A DNA stretch of 64,000 nucleotides from Planifilum fulgidum (GTDB lineage: Bacteria; Bacillota; Bacilli; Thermoactinomycetales; DSM-44946): positions 1 through 64,000 of the forward strand of contig NZ_FOOK01000009.1 of NCBI RefSeq assembly GCF_900113175.1, written 5' to 3'. Each line of letters begins with the position of its first letter. The stretch's first letter is position 1. Made by a program: the position numbers and the translations under genes. Shown here in pieces: positions 8,133 through 16,246 of this stretch. The notes under the pieces were generated by a model, which made no database searches, was not told where the DNA came from, and was given only the letters and a program-made list of their open reading frames with translations.

Positions 8133-8160
8133 CAAAAAGATCCCCCAAATCCGGGGGATC
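8133..8160 (-). terminator. Intrinsic terminator
   Basis: GATCCCCC (8139-8146) pairs with GGGGGATC (8153-8160), followed on the minus strand by TTTTTG. It lies 23 nt past the stop of the Gly/Pro-rich gene. Confidence 0.8.
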
Positions 8161-8182
8161 GGAATCTTTCTCTCCTGACCCG

Positions 8183-8458
8183 TCAAAAATCGTCATCCCA
8201 TCCGGGACCGCCCCAGGGAACGGGCCCCAACAGGCCGGGGGGCACCTCCCATGGCTCCCCCTCCCAGGGACCCGGGGGACCCAGCCATTCCGGATCGGGT
8301 CCGCCCCACGGTGAGCCGGGGGGAAACCCGTCCATCAGCGGCACGCCTCCGCCGGCAAAGGGTGGACGCCTGCCAAACCGCGGAGGACCCCATTTCCCTT
8401 TCCCCTTTCCAAAGGGACCGAGGGGACCGGGGGCCCCTTTGAACAACCGAATGGGCAT
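8183..8458 (-). CDS. Pro/Gly/Trp-rich small protein
   Basis: 91 residues, dominated by Pro, Gly and Trp with repeated PWGGP and PGPxG elements. It starts MPIRLFKGAPGPLGPFGKG. AAGGAGTG lies eight nt before ATG 8458. Low-complexity proteins of this type occur in spore coats and in cell surfaces of thermophilic spore formers, but no family is recognised and the function is unknown. It has its own terminator. Confidence 0.6.
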   Translation of the reverse strand: MPIRLFKGAPGPLGPFGKGKGKWGPPRFGRRPPFAGGGVPLMDGFPPGSPWGGPDPEWLGPPGPWEGEPWEVPPGLLGPVPWGGPGWDDDF

Positions 8459-8592
8459 GCTGGTCACTCCTTGCGGAAAAGTGAAGTAAAGTGGAAGGAT
8501 CCTGATATCCATATGCACCGGGGGACGGATGGGTATGGCCACGCGACGAGGCGGGGGAAAATCCGCATCCGTCCACCGGGGCCCCGGCGCGG

Positions 8593-11244
8593 CTATTTTT
8601 TCTCGTCCTCCAAAATTTCCACGTATCCGCCGGTCCCGTCGACGCGGACGTATTGGCCGTCTCTCAGCTTACGGGTCGCATCCCTCACGCTGACCACGGC
8701 AGGGATGCCGTATTCACGGGCGACGACGGAACCATGGGTCATCATCCCCCCAACTTCCGTCACGAGGGCTTTGGCCGAATGAAACAGGGGCGTCCACCCG
8801 GGATCCGTGTAGGGAGCAACCAGAATCTCCCCTTTGTTCAGCCTTCCCTCCTCCAACCGGCGAACGACTTTGACGTAACCCTCCGCGACCCCCGGAGAGG
8901 CGGGAATGCCGGTCAGAGCGCCGGGAGGCGCCTGATCGCCGCCGATATCCGCCGAAAAGGTTTCCCCCTCGCTGGTGATGACCAGAGGAGGCTCCAGCTT
9001 CCGGTAAACCGCCTCCTCAGCCCTGCGGGAGCGGATGCGCCCTTGGACTTCCTCCCTGTCCAGGCGGTTTTCCAGAAGGGAAATCAACTCCTCCAGCGTC
9101 AAATAATAGACATCCTCCGTCTGATTGAGAACTCCTTTTACAACAAGGGCTTTAGCTTCCTGCAGAAGGGTTTCCCTGTAAAGCCCCAAGTATCGGATGA
9201 TGATGTATTTGGGCAGTTCCCGGATGCCCACGGTGTTTCGGTACAGGGCGATGAGCCGGGCCAACTGCTTGGCTTTCCGGGTTCCGCCCCGCGTCGCCTT
9301 CACCCGCTGAAGCAGGGACCGGATCGCCTCCTGGGCCTGCTTCTCTCCACGTTTGAATTTCTCCCGGTGCTCCCCGGGGGCATTGCTTTTCAGGTGGCTC
9401 AAAATGGAAGGGACGAGCATGGTGGGCGCTTCCCTGTAGCGGACCCGGGTGACATCAATCTCTCCCGGCGCCCGCATCCCGAATTTCTCCATGAAGGCGT
9501 CCAATTTTTCCCGAAACGCGCCGCCGCCCTCCACTTCGCCCAATCCCTCGTAAAAGGTGCGGTCCTCCGCCCGCTCCAGATAGCGGACCACTTCGGGATA
9601 AGGTCTGGCCGCGTCGGCCAAATCCCCGATCACAAGCCCCATCTCGCCGGTGATGTTGCCGGGAGGGGATTTATCCAAGGAGGGGTCCCATTCTTCTCCC
9701 AGCCATTTTTTCATTTTCCTTTTGATGATCCACCTGGCGATGAATCCGGCATAGGTTAAGGCGATCGGATCGATCATCGCATCAAAAATGTTGTGACGCC
9801 GGATCAACCGAATCCGTTCCGCGCCGCAACGCGCAAGCAGCTCCTTTTGAACCCGGTCCAATTCCTGCTCAAAGGCGGTCAAGGCTCTCTTTGCGGCACG
9901 TTCCGGCTCTTCCCAGTACCAGACTCGGATCAGCCGCAGGATCGCTTTTCGGTAGATGGACAAAATGTCTTTCAAGGTGGCAAGCGCTTCCCGCCACACG
10001 CCCCGCTTCGGCGCGAGCCGCCTGAAATCTTCGCTTTGCACCACTTTTTTCAGCGCCAGCAGATTGTCGTCCGCTATCGTGCTTTTGAGAATCCTGCGCT
10101 GGACGGGTTTCAGGAACAGAAGGCTGGAACAATCCCAAAAAGGCCTTCCCCCCGCCTCCGTCAACCGGAACATGGTAATGTCTTCGGGGGCGAGCGACCG
10201 AAAAACGGAGATTCCGAGGGGCTTCATATAATCGGTCATCATTTGGGAGTGACCGACCGAAAGATAGACCCGGTATTCGCCCTTCTTGCCGGAAGGGACG
10301 GGATAGAGGGACGTGACGGGCCGGCTTTGGAGGATGTAGAAGGCATTCCCTTCCAAACACCATTCCACATCCTGTTCGGAACCGTAATGCTTTTCGATCC
10401 GTCGTCCCAAGGCCGCCAGCTCATAAATCTTCGGGTCCGGAAGCGCCTGTTTTTGCCGAAGTTCGGAGGGCAGGTCCCGGACTTCCGTGCCTCCACCCGC
10501 AGCGGGGAATATCCCCTTCTCCTTTTTCGCAATTTGCTTCAGGACGATTTCATCGTCCCGCACCTTGTAAAGATCGGCGGTCACCCTGCCCGAAACCATC
10601 CCTTCCCCCAGTCCGAACCCGGCTTCGATGGAAACGGTGCGCCGATGTCCCGTGACGGGATCCGCCGTAAACAGAATGCCGGACACATCGGGAAAAACCA
10701 TCCGCTGCACCACGACGGCCATCGATGCAGCCCTGTGATCGAACCCGTTCTTGATGCGGTACGTGACGGCCCGATCCGTAAACAGGGAGGCCCAGCATTT
10801 TTTGACCGCTTCCAGGAGCTGCTCTTCCCCCTGGACGTTCAGATAGGTTTCCTGTTGACCCGCGAAGGAAGCGGCCGGCAAATCTTCGGCGGTGGCGCTG
10901 GAACGGACCGCGAAGGAATGATCCGCGCCCAACCGGGTCCAGGCCTTAAGGATCGCCTCCCGAATCGGGGCCGGAAGCGCGGCGGACAGAATGCCTCCAC
11001 GGATCTTTTGCGCCAAAGCGCGAATCTCATCCAGCTGATCCGGCTTCAACCGGTTCAGCTCGTCCAGCCATCCTTCCATTTCCTGCAATTCGTCCGTTAT
11101 GCGGCGGTAAGCCGCTGTCGTGACGCAAAAACCGGGAGGCACCGGCAGACCCGCCCTGTACATTTCTCCCAAATTGGCACCCTTCCCTCCGACAAGCGGC
11201 AGGCTTTGGCGGTCGATTTCCTCAAATGGCAGAACATCCTTCAT
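8593..11244 (-). CDS. PEP-utilising dikinase of the rifamycin phosphotransferase / PEP synthase type
   Basis: 883 residues. The N-terminal ATP-grasp domain (about 1-315) has LVGGKGANLGEM, AVRSSATAEDLPAASFAGQ, GILFTADPVTG and DVEWCLEGNAFYILQSRP. A long helical middle domain (about 320-750) corresponds to the rifamycin-binding region of Rph. The C-terminal swivelling domain carries the phosphohistidine in GGMMTHGSVVAREYGIPAV (His837). Length and layout match Rph (about 867 residues) and Bacillus Pps rather than classical PpsA. It could phosphorylate rifamycins or pyruvate; sequence alone does not decide. Expression appears controlled by the ydaO-type riboswitch and terminator upstream. Confidence 0.85.
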   Translation of the reverse strand: MKDVLPFEEIDRQSLPLVGGKGANLGEMYRAGLPVPPGFCVTTAAYRRITDELQEMEGWLDELNRLKPDQLDEIRALAQKIRGGILSAALPAPIREAILKAWTRLGADHSFAVRSSATAEDLPAASFAGQQETYLNVQGEEQLLEAVKKCWASLFTDRAVTYRIKNGFDHRAASMAVVVQRMVFPDVSGILFTADPVTGHRRTVSIEAGFGLGEGMVSGRVTADLYKVRDDEIVLKQIAKKEKGIFPAAGGGTEVRDLPSELRQKQALPDPKIYELAALGRRIEKHYGSEQDVEWCLEGNAFYILQSRPVTSLYPVPSGKKGEYRVYLSVGHSQMMTDYMKPLGISVFRSLAPEDITMFRLTEAGGRPFWDCSSLLFLKPVQRRILKSTIADDNLLALKKVVQSEDFRRLAPKRGVWREALATLKDILSIYRKAILRLIRVWYWEEPERAAKRALTAFEQELDRVQKELLARCGAERIRLIRRHNIFDAMIDPIALTYAGFIARWIIKRKMKKWLGEEWDPSLDKSPPGNITGEMGLVIGDLADAARPYPEVVRYLERAEDRTFYEGLGEVEGGGAFREKLDAFMEKFGMRAPGEIDVTRVRYREAPTMLVPSILSHLKSNAPGEHREKFKRGEKQAQEAIRSLLQRVKATRGGTRKAKQLARLIALYRNTVGIRELPKYIIIRYLGLYRETLLQEAKALVVKGVLNQTEDVYYLTLEELISLLENRLDREEVQGRIRSRRAEEAVYRKLEPPLVITSEGETFSADIGGDQAPPGALTGIPASPGVAEGYVKVVRRLEEGRLNKGEILVAPYTDPGWTPLFHSAKALVTEVGGMMTHGSVVAREYGIPAVVSVRDATRKLRDGQYVRVDGTGGYVEILEDEKK

Positions 11245-11340
11245 TTTTCCACGTTCCTTTCCGAAAAAATGAAGTCATGCTTGCCGAGATTGAGCTTCGC
11301 GAAGGACAAAAGCTCCGCCGACCGCCACCCTGCCGGATCG

Positions 11341-11377
11341 AAAAAGCCGCGGGAAGGAAGGCTTCCCGCGGCTTTTT
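11341..11377 (-). terminator. Leader terminator in front of the dikinase gene
   Basis: AAAAAGCCGCGGGAAG (11341-11356) pairs with CTTCCCGCGGCTTTTT (11362-11377), giving a very strong hairpin with a T-run on the minus strand. It sits between the riboswitch aptamer and the start codon, where an expression platform is expected. A second small hairpin (CCACG...CGTGG, 11382-11400) lies between aptamer and terminator. Confidence 0.85.
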
Positions 11378-11430
11378 GAACACCACGAATCAAACCGTGG
11401 CACGGCACGACGATCCCCTCCCTCTCAAAA

Positions 11431-11570
11431 CGCTTACGAGGTTAGCTGACGGGTTCGGGTGCTGAGAGTCACCCTACCTGGACGAATCCAGGATTCACCC
11501 CGTGCGGCTTGCAGGCAAGGCCATGAAGCCGCGAGTGGTTCCCCCGCTCCCAGAGTGGGATTCAGCGATT
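11431..11570 (-). promoter_or_regulatory. ydaO/yuaA-type (cyclic di-AMP) riboswitch
   Basis: Read on the minus strand, the leader starts AATCGCTGAATCCCAC, then GAGCGGGGGAACC, a variable hairpin, CGGGGTGAATCCTGG, CCAGGTAGGGTGACTCT, CAGCACCCGAACCCGTC and CAGCTAACCTCGTAAGCG. These blocks and their order match the ydaO aptamer as I remember it, including the GGGGTGAATCC core and the closing GCTAACCTCGTAAGCG. Known members bind cyclic di-AMP and mostly switch transcription off. A strong terminator follows 54 nt downstream, before the dikinase gene. Confidence 0.9.
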
Positions 11571-11601
11571 GAAATGGAAATGATTATTCGGTTGTGGTCT
11601 C

Positions 11602-11631
11602 ATCTTACCCCCCGTGCCCCTTGGATGTCAA
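11602..11631 (-). promoter_or_regulatory. Promoter for the riboswitch-dikinase transcript
   Basis: On the minus strand TTGACA (11626-11631) and TAAGAT (11602-11607) are separated by 18 nt. Transcription would start near 11595, about 25 nt before the aptamer. The promoter lies directly beyond the end of the convergently oriented neighbour's coding region on the same strand (stop at 11659). Confidence 0.7.
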
Positions 11632-11658
11632 TCATCGGAAAAGGCTGTCGCACCCGCC

Positions 11659-12897
11659 TTAATGGGCCGAGCTGACCCTTTTCTGAGGGACCGTTTGCTC
11701 CCGCTTGGGGGTGGTCGGCCGGTTCAGGCCCGTCTTGATCCACCAGGCCCCCAACAAGAGGAGGCCCGCAGTCACCAGGAAGAGCCCCCGGATATCGATC
11801 CACACCGTCAAAAAGCCGCCCACGATCGGCCCCATCATGTTGCCCAGAAATATGGCGCTGGAATTGTAACCGTAGACGGTGCTTTCTTTCCCCGCCGGGG
11901 CATGATGCCTGACCAGCGCATGGAGGGACGGCAAAAGGCCTCCCATGCACAACCCCAGGAGGAAGCGAAGGACCAAGAGTTGCCAGACGTTCGTGACGAA
12001 GGCGTGGGGGATAAAGAAGAGGGCCGCGGCGATCATCGCGTAAACCATGACCCGATCCGACCCGATCCGGTCCCCCAGCCGTCCCAGGAAGGGAGAAGCC
12101 ATCATGTTGGCCATGCCGGTCACCGCCGTCACCAATCCGGCGAAAAAGGCGATATATCCCCCCGGCGCCCCCAACCGCTCAACATAAAGGGGCATCTGGG
12201 GCTGCGGCCCCAGCATGGCGAACTGAAGCAGAAAACCTGCGGCAAACAGGATGAGCAGGGTGCGCTGATGCAAAATAAAGGAGCCGTCGGCGAAAAAGCC
12301 GGCGGATTGGCTCTTTTCTTCCTCCGGCAATTTCTCCTCTTTGACGAAAAACAGCACCACCAGGGATGCGATGCCCAGCAACGCCCCCGTCAGGTAAAAA
12401 ATCATGCGAAAACCGATCAATTCGGCGAGGGCCCCTCCGATAAAGGGGCCCATGATCGACCCGGCGACGCCTCCCGACTGGAGCATTCCCAGGGCGTAGC
12501 CGACGCGCTCCCGCGGAGTGTTGGTGGCCACCAGGGAAATGGATGCCGGAACAAAACCGGAAATGGTTCCGTTGAGCAGGCGCAAAAGCATGAGCTGCAG
12601 CGGGGATGTGGCCAATCCGGTCAAGATCATCACCACGGACATGCCGAAGCCGGAGCGCAACACCATGATTTTTCTTCCCTTTTTATCCGCCAAGCTGCCC
12701 CATACGGGCGCCATCACAAAGGCGGACAGGAAATTGATACCAAAAATCACCCCCGCCCACATCTGGTTCTTTTCCGGGTCGGTGACGCCCATCTCCTGCA
12801 AGTAAAGCGGCAAAAAAGGGATGATCATCGTCATGGCGCCCATGACGAGGAATTGGGATCCCATCAAAATGTACAGGTTCCGACGCCACAGTTCCAT
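11659..12897 (-). CDS. MFS transporter, DHA1 drug-efflux type
   Basis: 412 residues with twelve predicted hydrophobic segments. The loop 2-3 motif is GSLADKKGRKIMV, with a second copy GRLGDRIGSDRVMV in the C-terminal half. The motif-C-like glycine segment SIMGPFIGGALAE in helix 5 is typical of antiporters that export drugs. ATG 12897 follows GAGGGAG. The substrate is unknown. It is located just upstream of the riboswitch-controlled gene, but a separate promoter lies in between, so no operon is implied. Confidence 0.85.
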   Translation of the reverse strand: MELWRRNLYILMGSQFLVMGAMTMIIPFLPLYLQEMGVTDPEKNQMWAGVIFGINFLSAFVMAPVWGSLADKKGRKIMVLRSGFGMSVVMILTGLATSPLQLMLLRLLNGTISGFVPASISLVATNTPRERVGYALGMLQSGGVAGSIMGPFIGGALAELIGFRMIFYLTGALLGIASLVVLFFVKEEKLPEEEKSQSAGFFADGSFILHQRTLLILFAAGFLLQFAMLGPQPQMPLYVERLGAPGGYIAFFAGLVTAVTGMANMMASPFLGRLGDRIGSDRVMVYAMIAAALFFIPHAFVTNVWQLLVLRFLLGLCMGGLLPSLHALVRHHAPAGKESTVYGYNSSAIFLGNMMGPIVGGFLTVWIDIRGLFLVTAGLLLLGAWWIKTGLNRPTTPKREQTVPQKRVSSAH

Positions 12898-12961
12898 AAC
12901 CGCTCCCTCACTCCTCCCCCTGTCTCTCTTTTCGCGGTTATTTCGCAAAACGAAATATCAA

Positions 12962-12994
12962 AAGAAAAAAGTTGCCCGCTTTTAACCGGGCAAC
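12962..12994 (-). terminator. Terminator of ylbG
   Basis: GTTGCCCG (12971-12978) pairs with CGGGCAAC (12987-12994), followed on the minus strand by TTTTTTCTTT. It lies 25 nt past the ylbG stop codon. Confidence 0.8.
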
Positions 12995-13018
12995 CGGGTG
13001 ATGAGAATCCGGCATCTA

Positions 13019-13279
13019 TTAAGCTCGGCGATGCAATCCCAACGGTTTGGAGGCGATTTCCATCGCCAACTCCCGCCGGAGAGAACGTTCCACCCGAGTG
13101 ACAAAAGGCATCCGTTTGATCCGCTCAATCGTTTGATCCGCTTTGCTTCCGTCAATATACAGATAAACGTATTTCAGACGCTTCGAGATATAGTGAATGT
13201 TCCCCAGACGTCCCAAGGAGCGAGCTGCCTTCAGATCCTTCACCCAAACAGCCAAACCCAGCCGTTCTGTGATTTTCAT
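13019..13279 (-). CDS. ylbG: YlbG family protein (DUF2129)
   Basis: 86 residues, matching Bacillus YlbG over its length: ITERLGLAVWVKDLKAARSL, LGNIHYISKRLKYVYLYID and a V-x-x-VERS segment. The family is small, cytoplasmic and of unknown biochemical function; it is usually next to ylbF. ATG 13279 is ten nt after AAAGGAG. Here a plus-strand gene is placed between ylbF and ylbG. Confidence 0.9.
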   Translation of the reverse strand: MKITERLGLAVWVKDLKAARSLGRLGNIHYISKRLKYVYLYIDGSKADQTIERIKRMPFVTRVERSLRRELAMEIASKPLGLHRRA

Positions 13280-13427
13280 TCTTCGCAGCTCCTTTAACCC
13301 ATTTGCATGTCCATGCATGTCAAGGATCGGATCGCGGATTCCCTTCCCGGAGAAACGAGAAGAACAATCCATAATCTATAATATCATTCATGGATTTCCA
13401 TATCAACCGCGGGGCCAAAGCTTCCGG

Positions 13428-13457
13428 TTCAACGGGCGGATCAAAATATGGTAAAAT
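13428..13457 (+). promoter_or_regulatory. Candidate promoter for the cysteine-motif gene
   Basis: TTCAAC (13428-13433) and TAAAAT (13452-13457) with 18-nt spacing; the -10 is part of ATATGGTAAAAT and has an extended TGG. The -35 is weak. Confidence 0.35.
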
Positions 13458-13533
13458 GTGTGCAATTCCGGTCAAGAAAGCTGCGAAGAAGGGAGTGAAG
13501 GGCGGATCAAACGCCCGCGTAGTGCTGGAGAAG

Positions 13534-13845
13534 ATGTTGTTCTCATTGATCGAGCGGGTTCAGCGCCTGTGCCCGGAGCTCTCCATCGAACACCGCAGGT
13601 ATGTCGGAATCGATTTTCTGTACATAAGACCGCCGACACCGGCGGCCAGGGCGATCTTCGAGGCGAAAGTCCGCGAACAGGCGGACAAGATGGTGCGTGG
13701 AACTTCTTTGTTTTACGAATGCCATTTCGTCCGCAAGGCAACCGACCGGTGGGTCTACCGGTTCCGGTTTCGGGTTCCCGACCGGAAGAGTTTCTGCTGT
13801 GGAAACCGGTGTCCCGACTGCATCCTGCTCCGGCCGAAGGGGTGA
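13534..13845 (+). CDS. Hypothetical protein with C-terminal CC-x4-CPxC motif
   Basis: About 103 residues, ending FCCGNRCPDCILLRPKG, which looks like a metal- or redox-active cysteine cluster. The middle carries a basic beta-rich segment (VYRFRFRVPDRKSF). The start is uncertain: the reading frame is open from 13390; ATG 13534 or TTG 13537 follow GGAG closely, while GTG 13495 is another option. The stop is three bases from the ylbF stop on the opposite strand. Not recognised; the conserved-looking C-terminus makes it likely real. Confidence 0.6.
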   Translation: MLFSLIERVQRLCPELSIEHRRYVGIDFLYIRPPTPAARAIFEAKVREQADKMVRGTSLFYECHFVRKATDRWVYRFRFRVPDRKSFCCGNRCPDCILLRPKG

Positions 13846-13848
13846 TCT

Positions 13849-14268
13849 TCAGCCCGGGCAGTTCCGCCCTTTGATCGGACGCGGATCGTTGACCGGGACC
13901 CGGACCGATTCGGAGACCGCGCGTGCGATGGTTCGGCTCACCTCGGCAAGCAGCCGGTCCAGCTTCTCCTCCGCCTCCAGGAATTCCGCAACCAGCGGGT
14001 GACGGGCCATTTTTTCCTGGAAGGATTCGGCATCCTCCTTGGCCGCATGGTAATCCGGGTGAAAATGGCCGAACCGCTGGGCCTCTTCAAACTTTTCCTT
14101 TTTCCGCCGAAATTCCCCGATGAGCCGCTGGACTTCCGGATCCGAGTCCAGTCGCTCCTTCAACCGGAGATACCGCTTCACTTCCTCCGAATCGTTGATT
14201 CGGTCAGCCAGCTGGTAGGCCTCCATCAAGATTTCGGCCATGTCGAGCGATTTCGTCTGTTCCCCCAT
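13849..14268 (-). CDS. ylbF: YlbF / RicF family protein
   Basis: 139 residues. The first 110 residues are helical and match the Com_YlbF family (AEILMEAYQLADRINDSEEV, RLKERLDSDPEVQRLIGEF, HPDYHAAKEDAESFQEKMARHPLVAEFL). In Bacillus YlbF (RicF) joins YmcA and YaaT in the Y-complex that affects RNase Y mRNA maturation, competence and sporulation. The C-terminus ends NCPG, with one cysteine. AGGAGG precedes the ATG. Confidence 0.88.
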   Translation of the reverse strand: MGEQTKSLDMAEILMEAYQLADRINDSEEVKRYLRLKERLDSDPEVQRLIGEFRRKKEKFEEAQRFGHFHPDYHAAKEDAESFQEKMARHPLVAEFLEAEEKLDRLLAEVSRTIARAVSESVRVPVNDPRPIKGRNCPG

Positions 14269-14371
14269 GATGCCGACCTCCTAACCGCATTGTATCACAA
14301 AATGAAAGGACCCGGCCGCCCGCGCAAAACGAAGGAGGTCGGCCGCAGGAAGGGGAGCGTTCCCGGCAGGG

Positions 14372-16246
14372 CTATTCAGGCAACCGGATCTGCAATCCCC
14401 GGATCCGGTCCAGTTCGATTCGGACCCTGCGTCCGCCGTTTTCCCCCTCCATCGTCCAGGCGCCTGCCCGGTTTTCCAGCTGCCGCGGCGTGAGCCGACG
14501 GACGGTTCCGTTCTTCTCCTGCACCCGGAGTTCCAGGCGCAACTGAATCGCCTTGCGCACCATATCCTGCACCGTGGCCGGATGGTAGGACCGGATTCCC
14601 GACGTCCACATCCGGGGAAGGTTGCGCGCCCCGGGCACGGCTTCGGTCAGGTCCGGATAACGGTTTTCCACCACGAAATCCTCCGGAACCGCATCCCCCT
14701 CGCCTTCCTCCGCGGGATCGGCCCCGGTCGCCTGCGGCGTCACTTCCTCACTTCGCGGCGGATACCCCATCTTTTTCAGCCGATCGCGGAGTTCTTTCTC
14801 CCGGCTCTGATCGGCGATCAGCACCCGGGAACCGACCCGTTCCACGATCAAATCCCGGAGCTCGGGGATGCGCTCCAATTCATCGATCAGCTCCCCGTCT
14901 TCCGCTTCCACCAGGAGCGCTTGGCGAAGGGCGATCCGCCCGACCCGCCGGCACCACTGACGGATTCCGGCCGCCACGTTGGCGGGAACCCTACCCCCGG
15001 CGATCTGTTCCAGGAGGGCGAGCATCTCCTCCTCCTTCATCCCCCTTTCTCTGGCCCGAGCCACGGAATCCGCGTGAATCCGGTACACCAAAAGGTGATC
15101 CCCTCCGGCGTAGTCGGCGAAACAGGCCAGCTGCCACCGGCGGTCCAGCGGGAAAAAGGGAGGGATCAGCACCTCGAAATCGGGCTGGACCATCCCGGTC
15201 TCCTCCTCCGCCGCGCGGCAGACCGCCGGCGCAAAGGGGGTCCATCGCCAGAGAATTCCCCGGGAGGAAGAGGCCAGTTCGATCCAACCCAACCGGCACA
15301 GCGGTTTCAGCCAGTGCCTCACCACCGCCTCCCTCTGGATCCGCCCCCCGCCCCGTCCGGCCAGCGACGCCCATTCCTCCAACAGGGTGGAAACCGCGAC
15401 CCATTCTTCGCTGCGATGCGCTTCCATCAGGCGCGCCATCGCATCCCAATCCGGACGGCTTTCCAGCAGGCGAAACCGGGTCAGATCGTACAACCGCCGG
15501 AATCTCTCTTTCCAGGAACGGGACAGCCAGGAATCGAGGCGAGCGGAATCCACCTCCAGGACTCCCCCCCGTTCCCGAACCAACCCTTCCAGGCGGGCGA
15601 GGTCCCGCACCAGCCGCACCGAAGCCGGCTCCTGCCGTCCCGCCCAGGGGGTGTCTTCAAAATCCCCTTCCCACTCTTCCAATTCGACCTCCAACTTTTT
15701 CCGCCAGCGGCGGTGTATCTCTCCTTCCCGGGTCAGGGGAATCGGCTGACGATCGCACAACACCAAAAAATGAAAAAGAGCGTGCCACACCCCGCGACCG
15801 CCCGTCTCCCGGCAGCGGATGCGACCCGTCGCCGGCGGGAGCAAAGGGGGGCCCTTTCTGCTTACATCCAGCCAGGCGGTGCGCACCTCGGGCGGACACC
15901 AGTACACCGTCTCCCCCCACTTCCGGCGAAGACCGTAGAGAAAGCCCCATTGGCGGAGGCGGATCAGCGCCATCCGGAACCGGGCCGGGGGAAGGGAAAG
16001 GGCGTTTTCCCGTTCCCGCAGCCCGCTTTCCGCACACACCCCTTCTCCCACGTGGAACAGGAAGAAACGCATCCCTTCCCTCTCCGCCGAATCCATCCGC
16101 TCAAGGAAATAGCGAAGGTGAACGGGGTCGGTCAAACGCCTGGCAAGCGTTTCCGGTTCCGCCTCCTTGAGCCCGTGATGGGCGGCGATGCGGCGGCGAA
16201 CCTCCGGGGATAGGGATGTCAGGCAGCTAATCAGCCCAGGATACAT
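14372..16246 (-). CDS. Helicase-associated protein (XPB/Ssl2 N-terminal-like domain), XPB partner
   Basis: 624 residues. Residues about 352-500 carry the domain also found at the N-terminus of the neighbouring XPB: MVQPDFEVLIPP, LLVYRIHADSVARARERGM, REKELRDRLKKMGYP. The last 90 residues (ATVQDMVRKAIQLRLELRV to LDRIRGLQIRL) look like a WYL-type ligand or nucleic-acid sensing module. The N-terminal 340 residues are helical with winged-helix character. ATG 16246 follows GGGAGGG and lies inside the end of the XPB gene, a 20-nt overlap indicating translational coupling. No helicase motifs are present. A dedicated XPB partner is inference. Confidence 0.75.
   Translation of the reverse strand: MYPGLISCLTSLSPEVRRRIAAHHGLKEAEPETLARRLTDPVHLRYFLERMDSAEREGMRFFLFHVGEGVCAESGLRERENALSLPPARFRMALIRLRQWGFLYGLRRKWGETVYWCPPEVRTAWLDVSRKGPPLLPPATGRIRCRETGGRGVWHALFHFLVLCDRQPIPLTREGEIHRRWRKKLEVELEEWEGDFEDTPWAGRQEPASVRLVRDLARLEGLVRERGGVLEVDSARLDSWLSRSWKERFRRLYDLTRFRLLESRPDWDAMARLMEAHRSEEWVAVSTLLEEWASLAGRGGGRIQREAVVRHWLKPLCRLGWIELASSSRGILWRWTPFAPAVCRAAEEETGMVQPDFEVLIPPFFPLDRRWQLACFADYAGGDHLLVYRIHADSVARARERGMKEEEMLALLEQIAGGRVPANVAAGIRQWCRRVGRIALRQALLVEAEDGELIDELERIPELRDLIVERVGSRVLIADQSREKELRDRLKKMGYPPRSEEVTPQATGADPAEEGEGDAVPEDFVVENRYPDLTEAVPGARNLPRMWTSGIRSYHPATVQDMVRKAIQLRLELRVQEKNGTVRRLTPRQLENRAGAWTMEGENGGRRVRIELDRIRGLQIRLPE

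Noticed and set aside
11245-11658. Rifamycin-associated element of actinobacterial rph genes
   Set aside because: The palindromic element known from actinobacteria is not visible; the leader is a ydaO-type riboswitch instead.
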